64,000 nt of DNA, taken from Candidatus Obscuribacterales bacterium. GTDB taxonomy: Bacteria; Cyanobacteriota; Vampirovibrionia; Obscuribacterales; Obscuribacteraceae. A program made the translations under genes and the position numbers. Of the stretch, positions 1 through 7,580 are shown one piece after another. Numbering within the stretch: position 1 is the first letter of the stretch; the number at the start of each line of letters is the position of its first letter. The DNA is taken from NCBI GenBank assembly GCA_019744775.1, contig JAIETZ010000003.1, forward strand, positions 186,001 through 250,000, read 5' to 3'. Below the pieces are notes generated by a model, which saw only the letters and a program-made list of their open reading frames with translations, had not been told where the DNA came from and did no database searches.

Positions 1-1323
1 TCCAGAAAGCAAACCACCGAACCACATGCTCCGGAAAATGCCGATGCGGAAAATGTACAAGACTACGTATTTCCGTTTGTTGTTGAATTTTGTCCTGGCG
101 AAAATCACACTATTGAAAAGCCTTCAGGCTATGAACAATTCCGTGATCAGGGAAAATATTCACTTGAAGGCTACAAAATGTTTACAGGCGCTGACTTTTG
201 CAAACGTGATCGCAAGCCTGGTGAAAATGCGCCTTTCTGGACTTATAGGCGTCTTATCGACTACAAGATGTTCGCCAATGGTTCATTCGGCAAAGACATA
301 GCTATGATTAATTGGTCGAGCAATGATCTGCGTGGTAAGAACATCATTGATAAGCCTGCAATAACCGTTGCCGAACGACTTGCTGAAGCGAAACAATTGA
401 GCTTAGGGTTCTTATACTGGCTGCAAACCGAAGCGCCGCGCGATGACGGTGGCAAAGGCTATCCTGAAATGCAGTTGCGCAAAGATATTATGGCAACGGA
501 AGATGGACTTTCCAAATACCCCTACATTCGCGAGGGAAGAAGAATAGTTGCCCACACAACGGTGATTGAGCAAGACATTGCTAGTGCAACCAATAAGACA
601 GCACGAGCAAAGCTTTTCAATGACTCTGTTGGCATTGGACTTTACCCTATTGATATTCATGGTCGCCAGGAAGTGCCTGGTGCAGGACAATTTGCTCGAC
701 CATTCCAAATCCCCTTGGGTTCACTTATCACCCAACGCTCTTCAAATATAATTCCAGCTGCTAAAAATATCGGTACAACACATGTAAGCAATGGCGCTTA
801 CAGGCTGCATCCTGTCGAGTGGGGCATCGGCGAAGCCGCCGGTGTTATTGCGGCCTATTGTGCAAAAAATGGCATTCGCACAGATAAGACACGTACTCAG
901 CTGAAGCATTTGAGACAAATTCAAAAGTCACTGGTCGAACAAAGAATTCCAATTTATTGGTACAAAGACATTTCAACAACAGATCCCGACTTTGCCGCGA
1001 TTCAATTCCTCTCCGCAATAGGTGCGTTGCCGTCAGCTAGTGATAATCTCCTTTTCGATCCGCAACAGACAATTAGTCGCAGTGATGCTAGATCTGCTTT
1101 AGCGCGTGTCCTCAAGCTTCAAGGACACGACCAAATCCTTGATAGCATCATAAAGAGTAACGACGATGAGTCGCTTACTTGGAGTGATTTGGCTGTAATG
1201 GGCCGACATAGAAGCATAAAGAAGGACACCAAAAAGGCTGACAATTCAACTGTCTCACGTCGTGACTTTGCGGCATGGCTATATTTGGTTGCAACTGATC
1301 CCAAATACATGGGGAAAGTCTAA
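1..1323 (+). CDS. FAD-dependent oxidoreductase, C-terminal part (5' end outside window)
   Basis: The frame is open from base 1, so the N-terminal dinucleotide-binding region lies upstream and only the last 440 codons are seen. The visible part contains a conserved 'PYIREGRRI' stretch, then 'VGIGLYPIDIHG' and 'HPVEWGIGEAAG', which are typical of the FAD_oxidored family (PF12831-type flavoproteins that bind FAD non-covalently). After that domain comes a roughly 45-residue segment (around 325-375 of the visible part) of the kind 'FAAIQFLSAIGALP...ISRSDARSAL', which resembles an S-layer-homology repeat, and a weaker second copy near the end. The substrate cannot be deduced. The stop lies 3 bp from the end of the convergent pyruvate kinase gene. 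Confidence 0.75.
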   Translation, partial: SRKQTTEPHAPENADAENVQDYVFPFVVEFCPGENHTIEKPSGYEQFRDQGKYSLEGYKMFTGADFCKRDRKPGENAPFWTYRRLIDYKMFANGSFGKDIAMINWSSNDLRGKNIIDKPAITVAERLAEAKQLSLGFLYWLQTEAPRDDGGKGYPEMQLRKDIMATEDGLSKYPYIREGRRIVAHTTVIEQDIASATNKTARAKLFNDSVGIGLYPIDIHGRQEVPGAGQFARPFQIPLGSLITQRSSNIIPAAKNIGTTHVSNGAYRLHPVEWGIGEAAGVIAAYCAKNGIRTDKTRTQLKHLRQIQKSLVEQRIPIYWYKDISTTDPDFAAIQFLSAIGALPSASDNLLFDPQQTISRSDARSALARVLKLQGHDQILDSIIKSNDDESLTWSDLAVMGRHRSIKKDTKKADNSTVSRRDFAAWLYLVATDPKYMGKV

Positions 1324-1326
1324 ACG

Positions 1327-3165
1327 TTAGTCTTTTCCATTAGCTATTTCTACACGGACGCCACGGGCGCGGCCGCTTACGCCGGCCACAGCGTCCATAA
1401 TTACTATCAAATCGCCTGAGGCAATTAGGTTGGCAGCGATTGCTGTTGGTATTGCTGAGCGGGGCATGTTTTCGTCATCAGTTGCTGATTTGATGTGCAG
1501 CGGATAAACACCCCAGAGAAGTGCCATTTGTCGGCAAATGGAAGCTCGTGAGGCTGTGGCAATGATTGGTGAACGCGGACGGAATTTGCTAATTAATCGA
1601 GCGGTACTACCACTGTAAGAAGGGACGATTATTGCTGCTGCATTGAGTTCAGAAGCTAAGTGCGTGGCGGCAACGGTAATAGATTCAAGTATTTGTCTTG
1701 AGCCGTCGATGTCTCTATGAGCTGGTAGTTGTTCTGATGTTTCTACCTTTTCAATAATGCGGATCATTGTCTCAACGGCTTCCAGGGGATACTGACCTGA
1801 GGCCGATTCGTTGGAAAGCATTACAGCATCGGTGCCGTCAAAAATTGCGTTGGCGACGTCAGAGGCTTCCGCGCGAGTTGGGCGGGGTGCACTGACCATG
1901 GAATCAAGCATTTGGGTTGCAGTTATGACTGGACGACCAGCGATATTGGCTTGACGAATGATTTGCTTCTGGATAAGCGGCACGTCTTCTGAAGGACATT
2001 CAACACCAAGATCGCCACGAGCGACCATGACGCCATCGGCTACCGCTAATATCTCTTGCAATGAGTTGACTGCTTCGCGCCTTTCGATTTTGGCGATGAC
2101 CGGAGTCTGGCTGCCTGCCTCTTTGAGGTAAGCCTTCACTTCAGTTACGTCATTGGCTGTTTGCACAAAGGAAGCGGCTACCCAATCGACTTCGTGTTTA
2201 GCTCCAAATGAAAGATCAGCCTTATCCTTCTCAGTCAGCACAGAGATGTTGAGCAGAGAACCGGGAAAATTGACACCTTTGCGTGGTTTTAGTGGACCGC
2301 CGACTTTCACTTTCGTGACAAGCGCTTCTTTGGTAATTTCCTCAACAACGAGTTCCATACGTCCATCGTCGATTAGAATAACTGCGCCCGGCTTAATATC
2401 TTCGAGTAGTCTTTCGTAGCTTACGCTAGCAAGCTTTTCGGTGGCAACAACAGGTGCTGTCTGTAGTTTAAAAATGTTGCCTGCTACAAGTTGCACTTCA
2501 CCGCCTATAACTTCGCCTATGCGGATTTTTGGACCTTGAATATCTTGCAGAATGCCTATGTTTAAGCTAAGTTCTTTGGCAATTTTTCTAATTCGCTTGA
2601 TGTTTTCTTCGTGACCGGCATGTTCACCGTGAGAGAAATTGAGGCGGAAGATGTTTACACCTGCTAGCATCATGGACTTGATCATTTCATCGTTGGCGCA
2701 GGATGGGCCAACTGTGGCGACCAATTTGGTTCGCTTGTTGAAGCGTTCAAGCGCAGGCGCCTTGTCAGTGCCTTGATGGCGCAACAGCCTTTGTTTGGTC
2801 AACAATTGGCTTAATTGAAATTCTGTTACGTAGCCAAGTTCAACAAGGATTTCACCAAGACGACGCCTAGTCTTTTCTTGCACGGACATGGCTTTGGATA
2901 ACTGCTCTTGGCTGATGAAGTCATTGCTTAGTAAAAGTGAACCGATGAATTGATGCGATAGGTGCTCGCGCAGGATTTTGTCTAGTTGCTCAATGGTGAT
3001 AAGTCCCATTGATAGGAGAATTTCACCTATTCTCAAATGCGGTTTTTCAGCTTGAATGTATAACGCTGCTGTTACTTCGTCGGCTGTGACCATGCCACGA
3101 GCAACGAGTAATTCGCCGATGATGCGATTTTCGTCGAATTCACTGTACGTTTGTGTAGTGGGCAA
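1327..3165 (-). CDS. pyk: Pyruvate kinase with N-terminal MshEN-like repeats
   Basis: Converts phosphoenolpyruvate and ADP to pyruvate and ATP, the last step of glycolysis. Residues 144-612 form a normal-length (about 470 aa) pyruvate kinase: the start 'KLVATVGPSC', 'VARGDLGVE', the signature 'ITATQMLDSM' with 'PRPTRAEASDVANAI', and the C-terminal allosteric domain. Residues 15-125 are extra. They hold four 24-residue repeats at 15-38, 45-68, 73-96 and 102-125, separated by 6, 4 and 5 residues. Each follows the MshEN pattern (RLGxxLxxxGxxxxxxLxxxLxxQ); repeats 2 (RIG) and 4 (RLG) match best, while 1 and 3 lack the leading Arg. In MshE and some GspE proteins this fold binds cyclic di-GMP. TTG start with AAGGAA 8 nt upstream. 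Only 18 bp separate it from the upstream SNF2 gene, so they are probably co-transcribed. Confidence 0.93.
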   Translation of the reverse strand: MPTTQTYSEFDENRIIGELLVARGMVTADEVTAALYIQAEKPHLRIGEILLSMGLITIEQLDKILREHLSHQFIGSLLLSNDFISQEQLSKAMSVQEKTRRRLGEILVELGYVTEFQLSQLLTKQRLLRHQGTDKAPALERFNKRTKLVATVGPSCANDEMIKSMMLAGVNIFRLNFSHGEHAGHEENIKRIRKIAKELSLNIGILQDIQGPKIRIGEVIGGEVQLVAGNIFKLQTAPVVATEKLASVSYERLLEDIKPGAVILIDDGRMELVVEEITKEALVTKVKVGGPLKPRKGVNFPGSLLNISVLTEKDKADLSFGAKHEVDWVAASFVQTANDVTEVKAYLKEAGSQTPVIAKIERREAVNSLQEILAVADGVMVARGDLGVECPSEDVPLIQKQIIRQANIAGRPVITATQMLDSMVSAPRPTRAEASDVANAIFDGTDAVMLSNESASGQYPLEAVETMIRIIEKVETSEQLPAHRDIDGSRQILESITVAATHLASELNAAAIIVPSYSGSTARLISKFRPRSPIIATASRASICRQMALLWGVYPLHIKSATDDENMPRSAIPTAIAANLIASGDLIVIMDAVAGVSGRARGVRVEIANGKD

Positions 3166-3183
3166 CTTGAGTTTCCTTGCGGT

Positions 3184-6100
3184 TTAGAAGGAAAAGAGGA
3201 ATTCCAAATCTTCTTTGGTCAGTTCTTTGGCAACGCCTTCGTCGCCGCCGATAACTAAGTCGGCAAGTTCTTTCTTTTTCTTCTGCAAGGCAATTATTTT
3301 CTCTTCTACAGTGCCTCTTGTAATGAGTTTGTAATTAAAGACGTGCTTGGTTTGACCGATACGGTGGGCTCTATCTGTTGCTTGGTTTTCGACAGCCGGG
3401 TTCCACCATGGATCATAGTGAATGACGTAATCGGCGCCTGTTAAGTTAAGACCTGTGCCGCCTGCTTTCAAGCTGATCAAGAATATCGGAATATCCGGAT
3501 TGCTGTTGAAGTGGTTGACACGATCAAGACGTTCTTTGGCAGGAGTCTGACCGTCAATATATTCGTAAGCGTAGCCGGCTTTTTCCAGCTCGGGACGGAT
3601 AAGCGTAAGCATTTCAACGAATTGGCTGAAGATGAGCGTCTTGTGTCCGCCTTCGATAATGTCTTCCAGCATTTCCATGAGTGCTTCGAGCTTGGAAGAG
3701 TCAGGCAGCTTTTCTTCTTTGTCGCGGTTCTTTAATAGACGTGGATCACAACAGACTTGTCTCAAGCGCAATAAGGCTGCCAAAACCGATATCTGCGAGC
3801 GGGCAATACCACGAGCGGCAATTTCGCCGAAGACTTTTTGACGGCACTCGTCAAGGACATTGAGATAGAGTGAGCGTTGTTCGTCGTCCATTTCACAGAG
3901 CGTGACGATGTCTGTACGTGGTGGTAGTTCTTTTTCCACCTGGCTCTTCAAGCGGCGCAAAATAAATGGATGAACAATGCGGCGCAATTTCTGACCGGCA
4001 CCATCAATGCCTGCTTCAATCGGGCGCTCGAATGTTTCATTGAAATCTTTGTGATTACCCAGGAAGTCCGGCATTAAGAAATCAAATATGGACCAGAGTT
4101 CTTTTAGGCGGTTTTCTACCGGTGTACCGGAGAGTGCCAGCCTGTGCAGCGCGTTTAAGCTCTTGGAGGCGATAGCGCCTACTGATTCCGGGTTTTTGAT
4201 GTTTTGTGCTTCGTCAAGAATGAGATAGTCGAATTGAATGTTCTTCAATGCTTCATAGTCGCGACGAATGATACCGTAGGTTGTAAATACAACGTCAGGC
4301 TTGCTGCTGCTTACTTTTGTTAGTTTGGTCAACAGCTCATTTCTGTCTCTGCCCAAGAATAACGCTGTTGAAAGAGTTGGTGTAAAGCGCTCAGCCTCGG
4401 CCAGCCAATTGTAGACAACGGATGTTGGAGCAACAACCAACGATGACATGTGCTTGCCCTTTTTGTGATGTTCCAACAAGAGGGTGAGAGCTTGAATTGT
4501 TTTACCAAGACCCATGTCGTCAGCAAGAATGCCACCCAGACCATATTCACGCAAGAAGGTTAGCCAGCTGTAGCCCTCTTTTTGATAATCACGCAACTTG
4601 CCGCGGAAATCTTTGTGTACATCCAATTGTTCGAGCTTCTTGAAATTGAGAAGTCTATCGAGGAATTGCTGGAAGCCTTCGTCGGCATTAATGTCAACTT
4701 CATGAGCTTCTAAAGCTGCGTACACAGGCAATGCTTGATAGAGCGGACGCGACATATCTTTGCTCTGTCCGATTGCTTTGAGCAGACTCAATAAGTTATT
4801 GACCGGCAGACGTACATATTCGCTGTCATCGATTTTTAAATAAGTACGGTTGCGAAAGAGCGCTTCGATAATCTGTGGGAATGGCAACTTATTGCCGTTC
4901 GAATGCGCCGACAAGTCGAAGTCAAATTTGTAATTGTCTTTCTTGAGCGATACGCCGGCTTTTAGCTTGACCGGCTCTTTGCGCACTCGATAGTGCTTCA
5001 AATTGTCCATGCCGACAATTTCCCAGCCGGCACATTGCTCTGAGGAAAGATAATAGACAACATCGAGAGCCTGATCGTCCAGGAAGAAGAATCGATCTGC
5101 AACGGTTCTTGTAGGCTGTAAGTTGGACAAAAAGCGTCTGACTTGACTTTCTTGTTCCCAAAGACGTTTTACCCAGACGCTTTGTCCGGCGTCCGAAATT
5201 GTTCTTGTATAAAGTTCAGACTCAACAGCACTTGTTTCATCACGAGAAGGTAACACAAGATTGCCGTAGCGGAAGCCTAGGGCGAGTTCCAGGTTGGGGT
5301 TGGCGCTTGTAGTGCCACCGTTGCCGTTTTTCTCGGCTAGACGAATGACTACTTGTGGCGGTTCGGTAATAGCAACAGGGAAAGGAGCGCTGGTTTCATC
5401 AAGGCTGACATCCATGCGCTTGACCAAAATCGGCAGGTCCACAGCGAGGAACTTTGGCACGACCTCTAATTTGACGGTCATCTTGCCGTGCGAATCAAAG
5501 AATTGAAAGAGCCTATGCAAAGGACTTAAGTCAATGGTGTAAAAGGTGTTGTCTGCCAATACCCAGGACGGCTGTCCAAGGAAAAATATGGAATCCTCAA
5601 TCGGTTTGTTGTGTTTCAACGCCACGAGTTGAATGCACAGTTCACCGTTTTCAGTTTCTGAAATAACTACACGCGGCTTAACAGGTGATGCCGCAAAAGT
5701 AATTGGCTTGTCGGTGCCTGTATTTATAAGGTTGGTGCAAAGACTTGCGTGATAGAGCACTTGCCCTTCATCGTTGCGCGGGATGCGGTGACCACCGGCA
5801 AGTCCTGACTTAGCGACAGATGGTAGTGATACCAAATACTCAGCCAAGCGATAGCTGCGCGAGCCTGGTTTTAACTGCTGAAGATTGTCGGGTGAGAGTC
5901 TTAAGATGTTGACTTTGCCGTGTGGCTCATCGGGAATCATGCCCAAGATAAGAGCCAGCGGTTTTTCAATTACCAGAATACCCAAGGTTAAATCGCCAGG
6001 CTCTTTAACTTCCAGCCCGGATTTTGGATCATCCAAAAAGTCTTTGGCTTTCGGGAAAATTTCTTGCGGCGCTTCCCGCGGACGGTCGACCTCACTGCTG

Positions 6101-6420
6101 TCAAATCTAATGCCTGGATGGTTGCGGGCAATGTGGGTCAAAATTACGGCCACTGAATGTTTGCAAACTTCCTCAAAATAAGGGCAGCTGCACTCAGCTT
6201 TGAATTTAATTTCCGAGTCGATAGTTACCTTAACTTTGTAAGGCTGGGACTCTGAGCCAATGACCAGGGCTTCGATAAGCCCACCGCCGTTAGCCTCTTC
6301 GTACTTCAGGACCTTCTTGCGCCGGTAATATTGAATGCCGCGGCGATAGACAGGCTCGCTTGAAGATTCCTGTAAGGCTTCAAGGGTAAGAGAAAACTTT
6401 TTTCCAGAAACTGGATTCAT
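3184..6420 (-). CDS. SWIM zinc-finger SNF2-family helicase
   Basis: A 1078-aa DNA-dependent ATPase of the SNF2/RapA-like superfamily, expected to translocate on duplex DNA and remodel protein-DNA complexes. Near the N-terminus a SWIM zinc finger is visible (C77-x-C79-x6-C86-x-H88). Residues of about 130-560 are a long poorly conserved region. The C-terminal half has the full helicase core: Walker A 'DDMGLGKT' near residue 635, 'DEAQNIKN' (motif II), 'LSGTPVEN' (motif III), 'FILRRLK', 'GGTGLNLTGAD' (motif V) and 'DRAHRIGQ' (motif VI) near 1020. The SWIM plus SNF2 arrangement is a common bacterial architecture of unknown exact role. ATG start; the 480-bp upstream region also serves the divergent dismutase gene. 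It heads a probable two-gene unit with pyruvate kinase. Confidence 0.92.
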   Translation of the reverse strand: MNPVSGKKFSLTLEALQESSSEPVYRRGIQYYRRKKVLKYEEANGGGLIEALVIGSESQPYKVKVTIDSEIKFKAECSCPYFEEVCKHSVAVILTHIARNHPGIRFDSSEVDRPREAPQEIFPKAKDFLDDPKSGLEVKEPGDLTLGILVIEKPLALILGMIPDEPHGKVNILRLSPDNLQQLKPGSRSYRLAEYLVSLPSVAKSGLAGGHRIPRNDEGQVLYHASLCTNLINTGTDKPITFAASPVKPRVVISETENGELCIQLVALKHNKPIEDSIFFLGQPSWVLADNTFYTIDLSPLHRLFQFFDSHGKMTVKLEVVPKFLAVDLPILVKRMDVSLDETSAPFPVAITEPPQVVIRLAEKNGNGGTTSANPNLELALGFRYGNLVLPSRDETSAVESELYTRTISDAGQSVWVKRLWEQESQVRRFLSNLQPTRTVADRFFFLDDQALDVVYYLSSEQCAGWEIVGMDNLKHYRVRKEPVKLKAGVSLKKDNYKFDFDLSAHSNGNKLPFPQIIEALFRNRTYLKIDDSEYVRLPVNNLLSLLKAIGQSKDMSRPLYQALPVYAALEAHEVDINADEGFQQFLDRLLNFKKLEQLDVHKDFRGKLRDYQKEGYSWLTFLREYGLGGILADDMGLGKTIQALTLLLEHHKKGKHMSSLVVAPTSVVYNWLAEAERFTPTLSTALFLGRDRNELLTKLTKVSSSKPDVVFTTYGIIRRDYEALKNIQFDYLILDEAQNIKNPESVGAIASKSLNALHRLALSGTPVENRLKELWSIFDFLMPDFLGNHKDFNETFERPIEAGIDGAGQKLRRIVHPFILRRLKSQVEKELPPRTDIVTLCEMDDEQRSLYLNVLDECRQKVFGEIAARGIARSQISVLAALLRLRQVCCDPRLLKNRDKEEKLPDSSKLEALMEMLEDIIEGGHKTLIFSQFVEMLTLIRPELEKAGYAYEYIDGQTPAKERLDRVNHFNSNPDIPIFLISLKAGGTGLNLTGADYVIHYDPWWNPAVENQATDRAHRIGQTKHVFNYKLITRGTVEEKIIALQKKKKELADLVIGGDEGVAKELTKEDLEFLFSF

Positions 6421-6603
6421 ATGTACTTTGCTAGTTTGCTCGTCTGCTTAAATACGCGAATACGCAGATACCGCGTCGCTGAAACGCCAATAGGCGTCGG
6501 CAACTCATAGTCTCCAACGGTATTAGCTTAGCATGGATAGGCTAAATCGTTAACTGATATTGCAAATTTAGCCACTTGCAACTCCAAGTGTTATGCTTCT
6601 TGA
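6421..6603. other. Intergenic region: divergent control region of SNF2 gene and leader RNA
   Basis: No coding sequence is seen here. The stretch separates the minus-strand SNF2 helicase gene from the plus-strand leader RNA of the dismutase gene. It contains a small inverted repeat, ACGCC-AATA-GGCGT, at 6484-6497, and the extended -10 site described separately at 6589-6597. Confidence 0.5.
6589..6597 (+). promoter_or_regulatory. Extended -10 promoter element
   Basis: TG-T-TATGCT fits the extended -10 form (TGN followed by a TATAAT-like hexamer). No -35 box at the usual spacing is evident. Transcription would start near 6604, just before the structured leader. Assignment is by pattern only. 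Confidence 0.45.
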
Positions 6604-6788
6604 TAACAAGGGTAAGAAGTAATTGATCGGGTTTATAGATTCAATGGAGGTTTCTCTATCGAGAAAATCTATGACTTAGTACAACTTGATCTAGGTGGCT
6701 CTTACTAACAAGGGCAATAAATAAAAGGAATCCCGCTGGGCATTTCCAGCAAACTGTTGCCAGGTTTTAAATAACCTGGCTTTCCTTT
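6604..6788 (+). ncRNA. Structured leader RNA or small RNA ending in an intrinsic terminator
   Basis: About 185 nt between an extended -10 site and a strong terminator, with no open reading frame. Visible pairing: a closing stem GTAAGA (6612-6617) with TCTTAC (6700-6705); inside it ATAGAT (6637-6642) with ATCTAT, enclosing a TTTCTC-TATC-GAGAAA hairpin; then hairpin GCTGG-GCATTT-CCAGC (6735-6750); then the terminator. The sequence TAACAAGGG occurs on both sides of the first domain (6604-6612 and 6706-6714). The arrangement, a folded domain followed by a terminator about 110 nt ahead of a gene, is that of a riboswitch or attenuator for the dismutase gene, or of an independent small RNA. It does not match any riboswitch class or 6S RNA that I can recognise. 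Confidence 0.45.
6759..6788 (+). terminator. Intrinsic terminator upstream of sod
   Basis: Perfect 8-bp stem GCCAGGTT (6759-6766) / AACCTGGC (6773-6780) with a 6-nt loop, followed directly by TTTCCTTTT. It ends the structured RNA and stands before, not after, a gene. Confidence 0.8.
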
Positions 6789-6900
6789 TGGAGGACAAGT
6801 TTCTTATCCTTGGCTTTATCCACACCTGCTTGGAAATTCAGATGTGGTATGAATTACCTCTTAAGTAGACCCGTCGTTTTATCCTAATCAGGAGATGAGA

Positions 6901-7515
6901 ATGCTACAGCAGAAAATTTCATATAAACCGTACAAAGAGATGGACTTTTCCCGCCTTAAGGGACTGAATGGTATTTCCGATGAGACATTGGAAATCCACT
7001 TGGGTCTATATTCCGGCTACGTTAAAAACACCAATATCCTCAATGAGAAAGTCATTGAGATTACAGAAGCAGGCAAGAGCGGCTCACCTGAGTACGCTGA
7101 ATTGAAGCGTCGTTATGGCTTCGAGTACAACGGCATGCGCTTGCATGAGTACTACTTTGAAAACCTGAAGCCGAATGGCTCGGATATGTTCAAAGAGTCT
7201 TCCGCTTTGGGCAAAATAATTACCGAAACCTACTCCAGCATCGACGTTTGGAAAAACGACTTCTGCAAAGTTGGTGCTATGCGCGGTGTGGGCTGGGCAA
7301 TTCTTTTCCAAGACCCATTCACCAAGACATTGTCCAACCACTGGATTACACTCCATGAGGAAGGCAATATCGCCGGATTTAATCCATTGCTCGTAATGGA
7401 TGTCTGGGAGCATGCTTGGTTCCGTGATTACAAACCGGCTGACAGACCAAAATACATCGAAGCCTTCTTGAGCAACGTTGATTGGTCCGCTGTCGAAAAG
7501 CGTCTACTTAAGTAA
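6901..7515 (+). CDS. sodB: Fe/Mn superoxide dismutase
   Basis: Dismutates superoxide to oxygen and hydrogen peroxide with a single Fe or Mn atom. The 204-aa product has the four expected metal ligands: H33 ('EIHLGLYSGYV'), H82 ('RLHEYYFENL'), D167 and H171 ('MDVWEHAW'). It is a divergent member: the usual HH pair in the first helix is not seen. Two in-frame ATGs occur (6895 and 6901); the Shine-Dalgarno GGAG at 6891-6894 touches the first but lies 6 nt from the second, so 6901 is chosen. No signal peptide, so cytoplasmic. The gene follows a structured leader with a terminator, which may control it. Whether Fe or Mn is used cannot be told. Confidence 0.9.
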   Translation: MLQQKISYKPYKEMDFSRLKGLNGISDETLEIHLGLYSGYVKNTNILNEKVIEITEAGKSGSPEYAELKRRYGFEYNGMRLHEYYFENLKPNGSDMFKESSALGKIITETYSSIDVWKNDFCKVGAMRGVGWAILFQDPFTKTLSNHWITLHEEGNIAGFNPLLVMDVWEHAWFRDYKPADRPKYIEAFLSNVDWSAVEKRLLK

Positions 7516-7540
7516 CTGCTTTTCTGAAATAGGTAACTTT

Positions 7541-7563
7541 GTAGGGGCGCATTATGTGCGCCC
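7541..7563. repeat. Dispersed palindromic repeat, copy 1 (terminator-like)
   Basis: A 23-nt element starting GTAGGGGCGCA and ending TGCGCCC; its arms pair (7545-7551 with 7557-7563). An almost identical element lies in inverse orientation at 57441-57463. Here it sits between the convergent ends of the dismutase and histidine kinase genes, with TTACTTTTT after it on the plus strand, so it may act as a terminator for both. Confidence 0.65.
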
Positions 7564-7580
7564 TTACTTTTTGCCTGCAT

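Noticed and set aside
6484-6497. Operator for the SNF2 gene (ACGCC-AATA-GGCGT)
   Set aside because: A 5-bp dyad of this size is expected by chance in the region and has no second copy.
6604-6788. 6S RNA or a known riboswitch class for the leader RNA
   Set aside because: No pairing between the two ends with a central bubble as in 6S RNA, and no match to conserved cores of the riboswitches I know (c-di-GMP, Mn, cobalamin).
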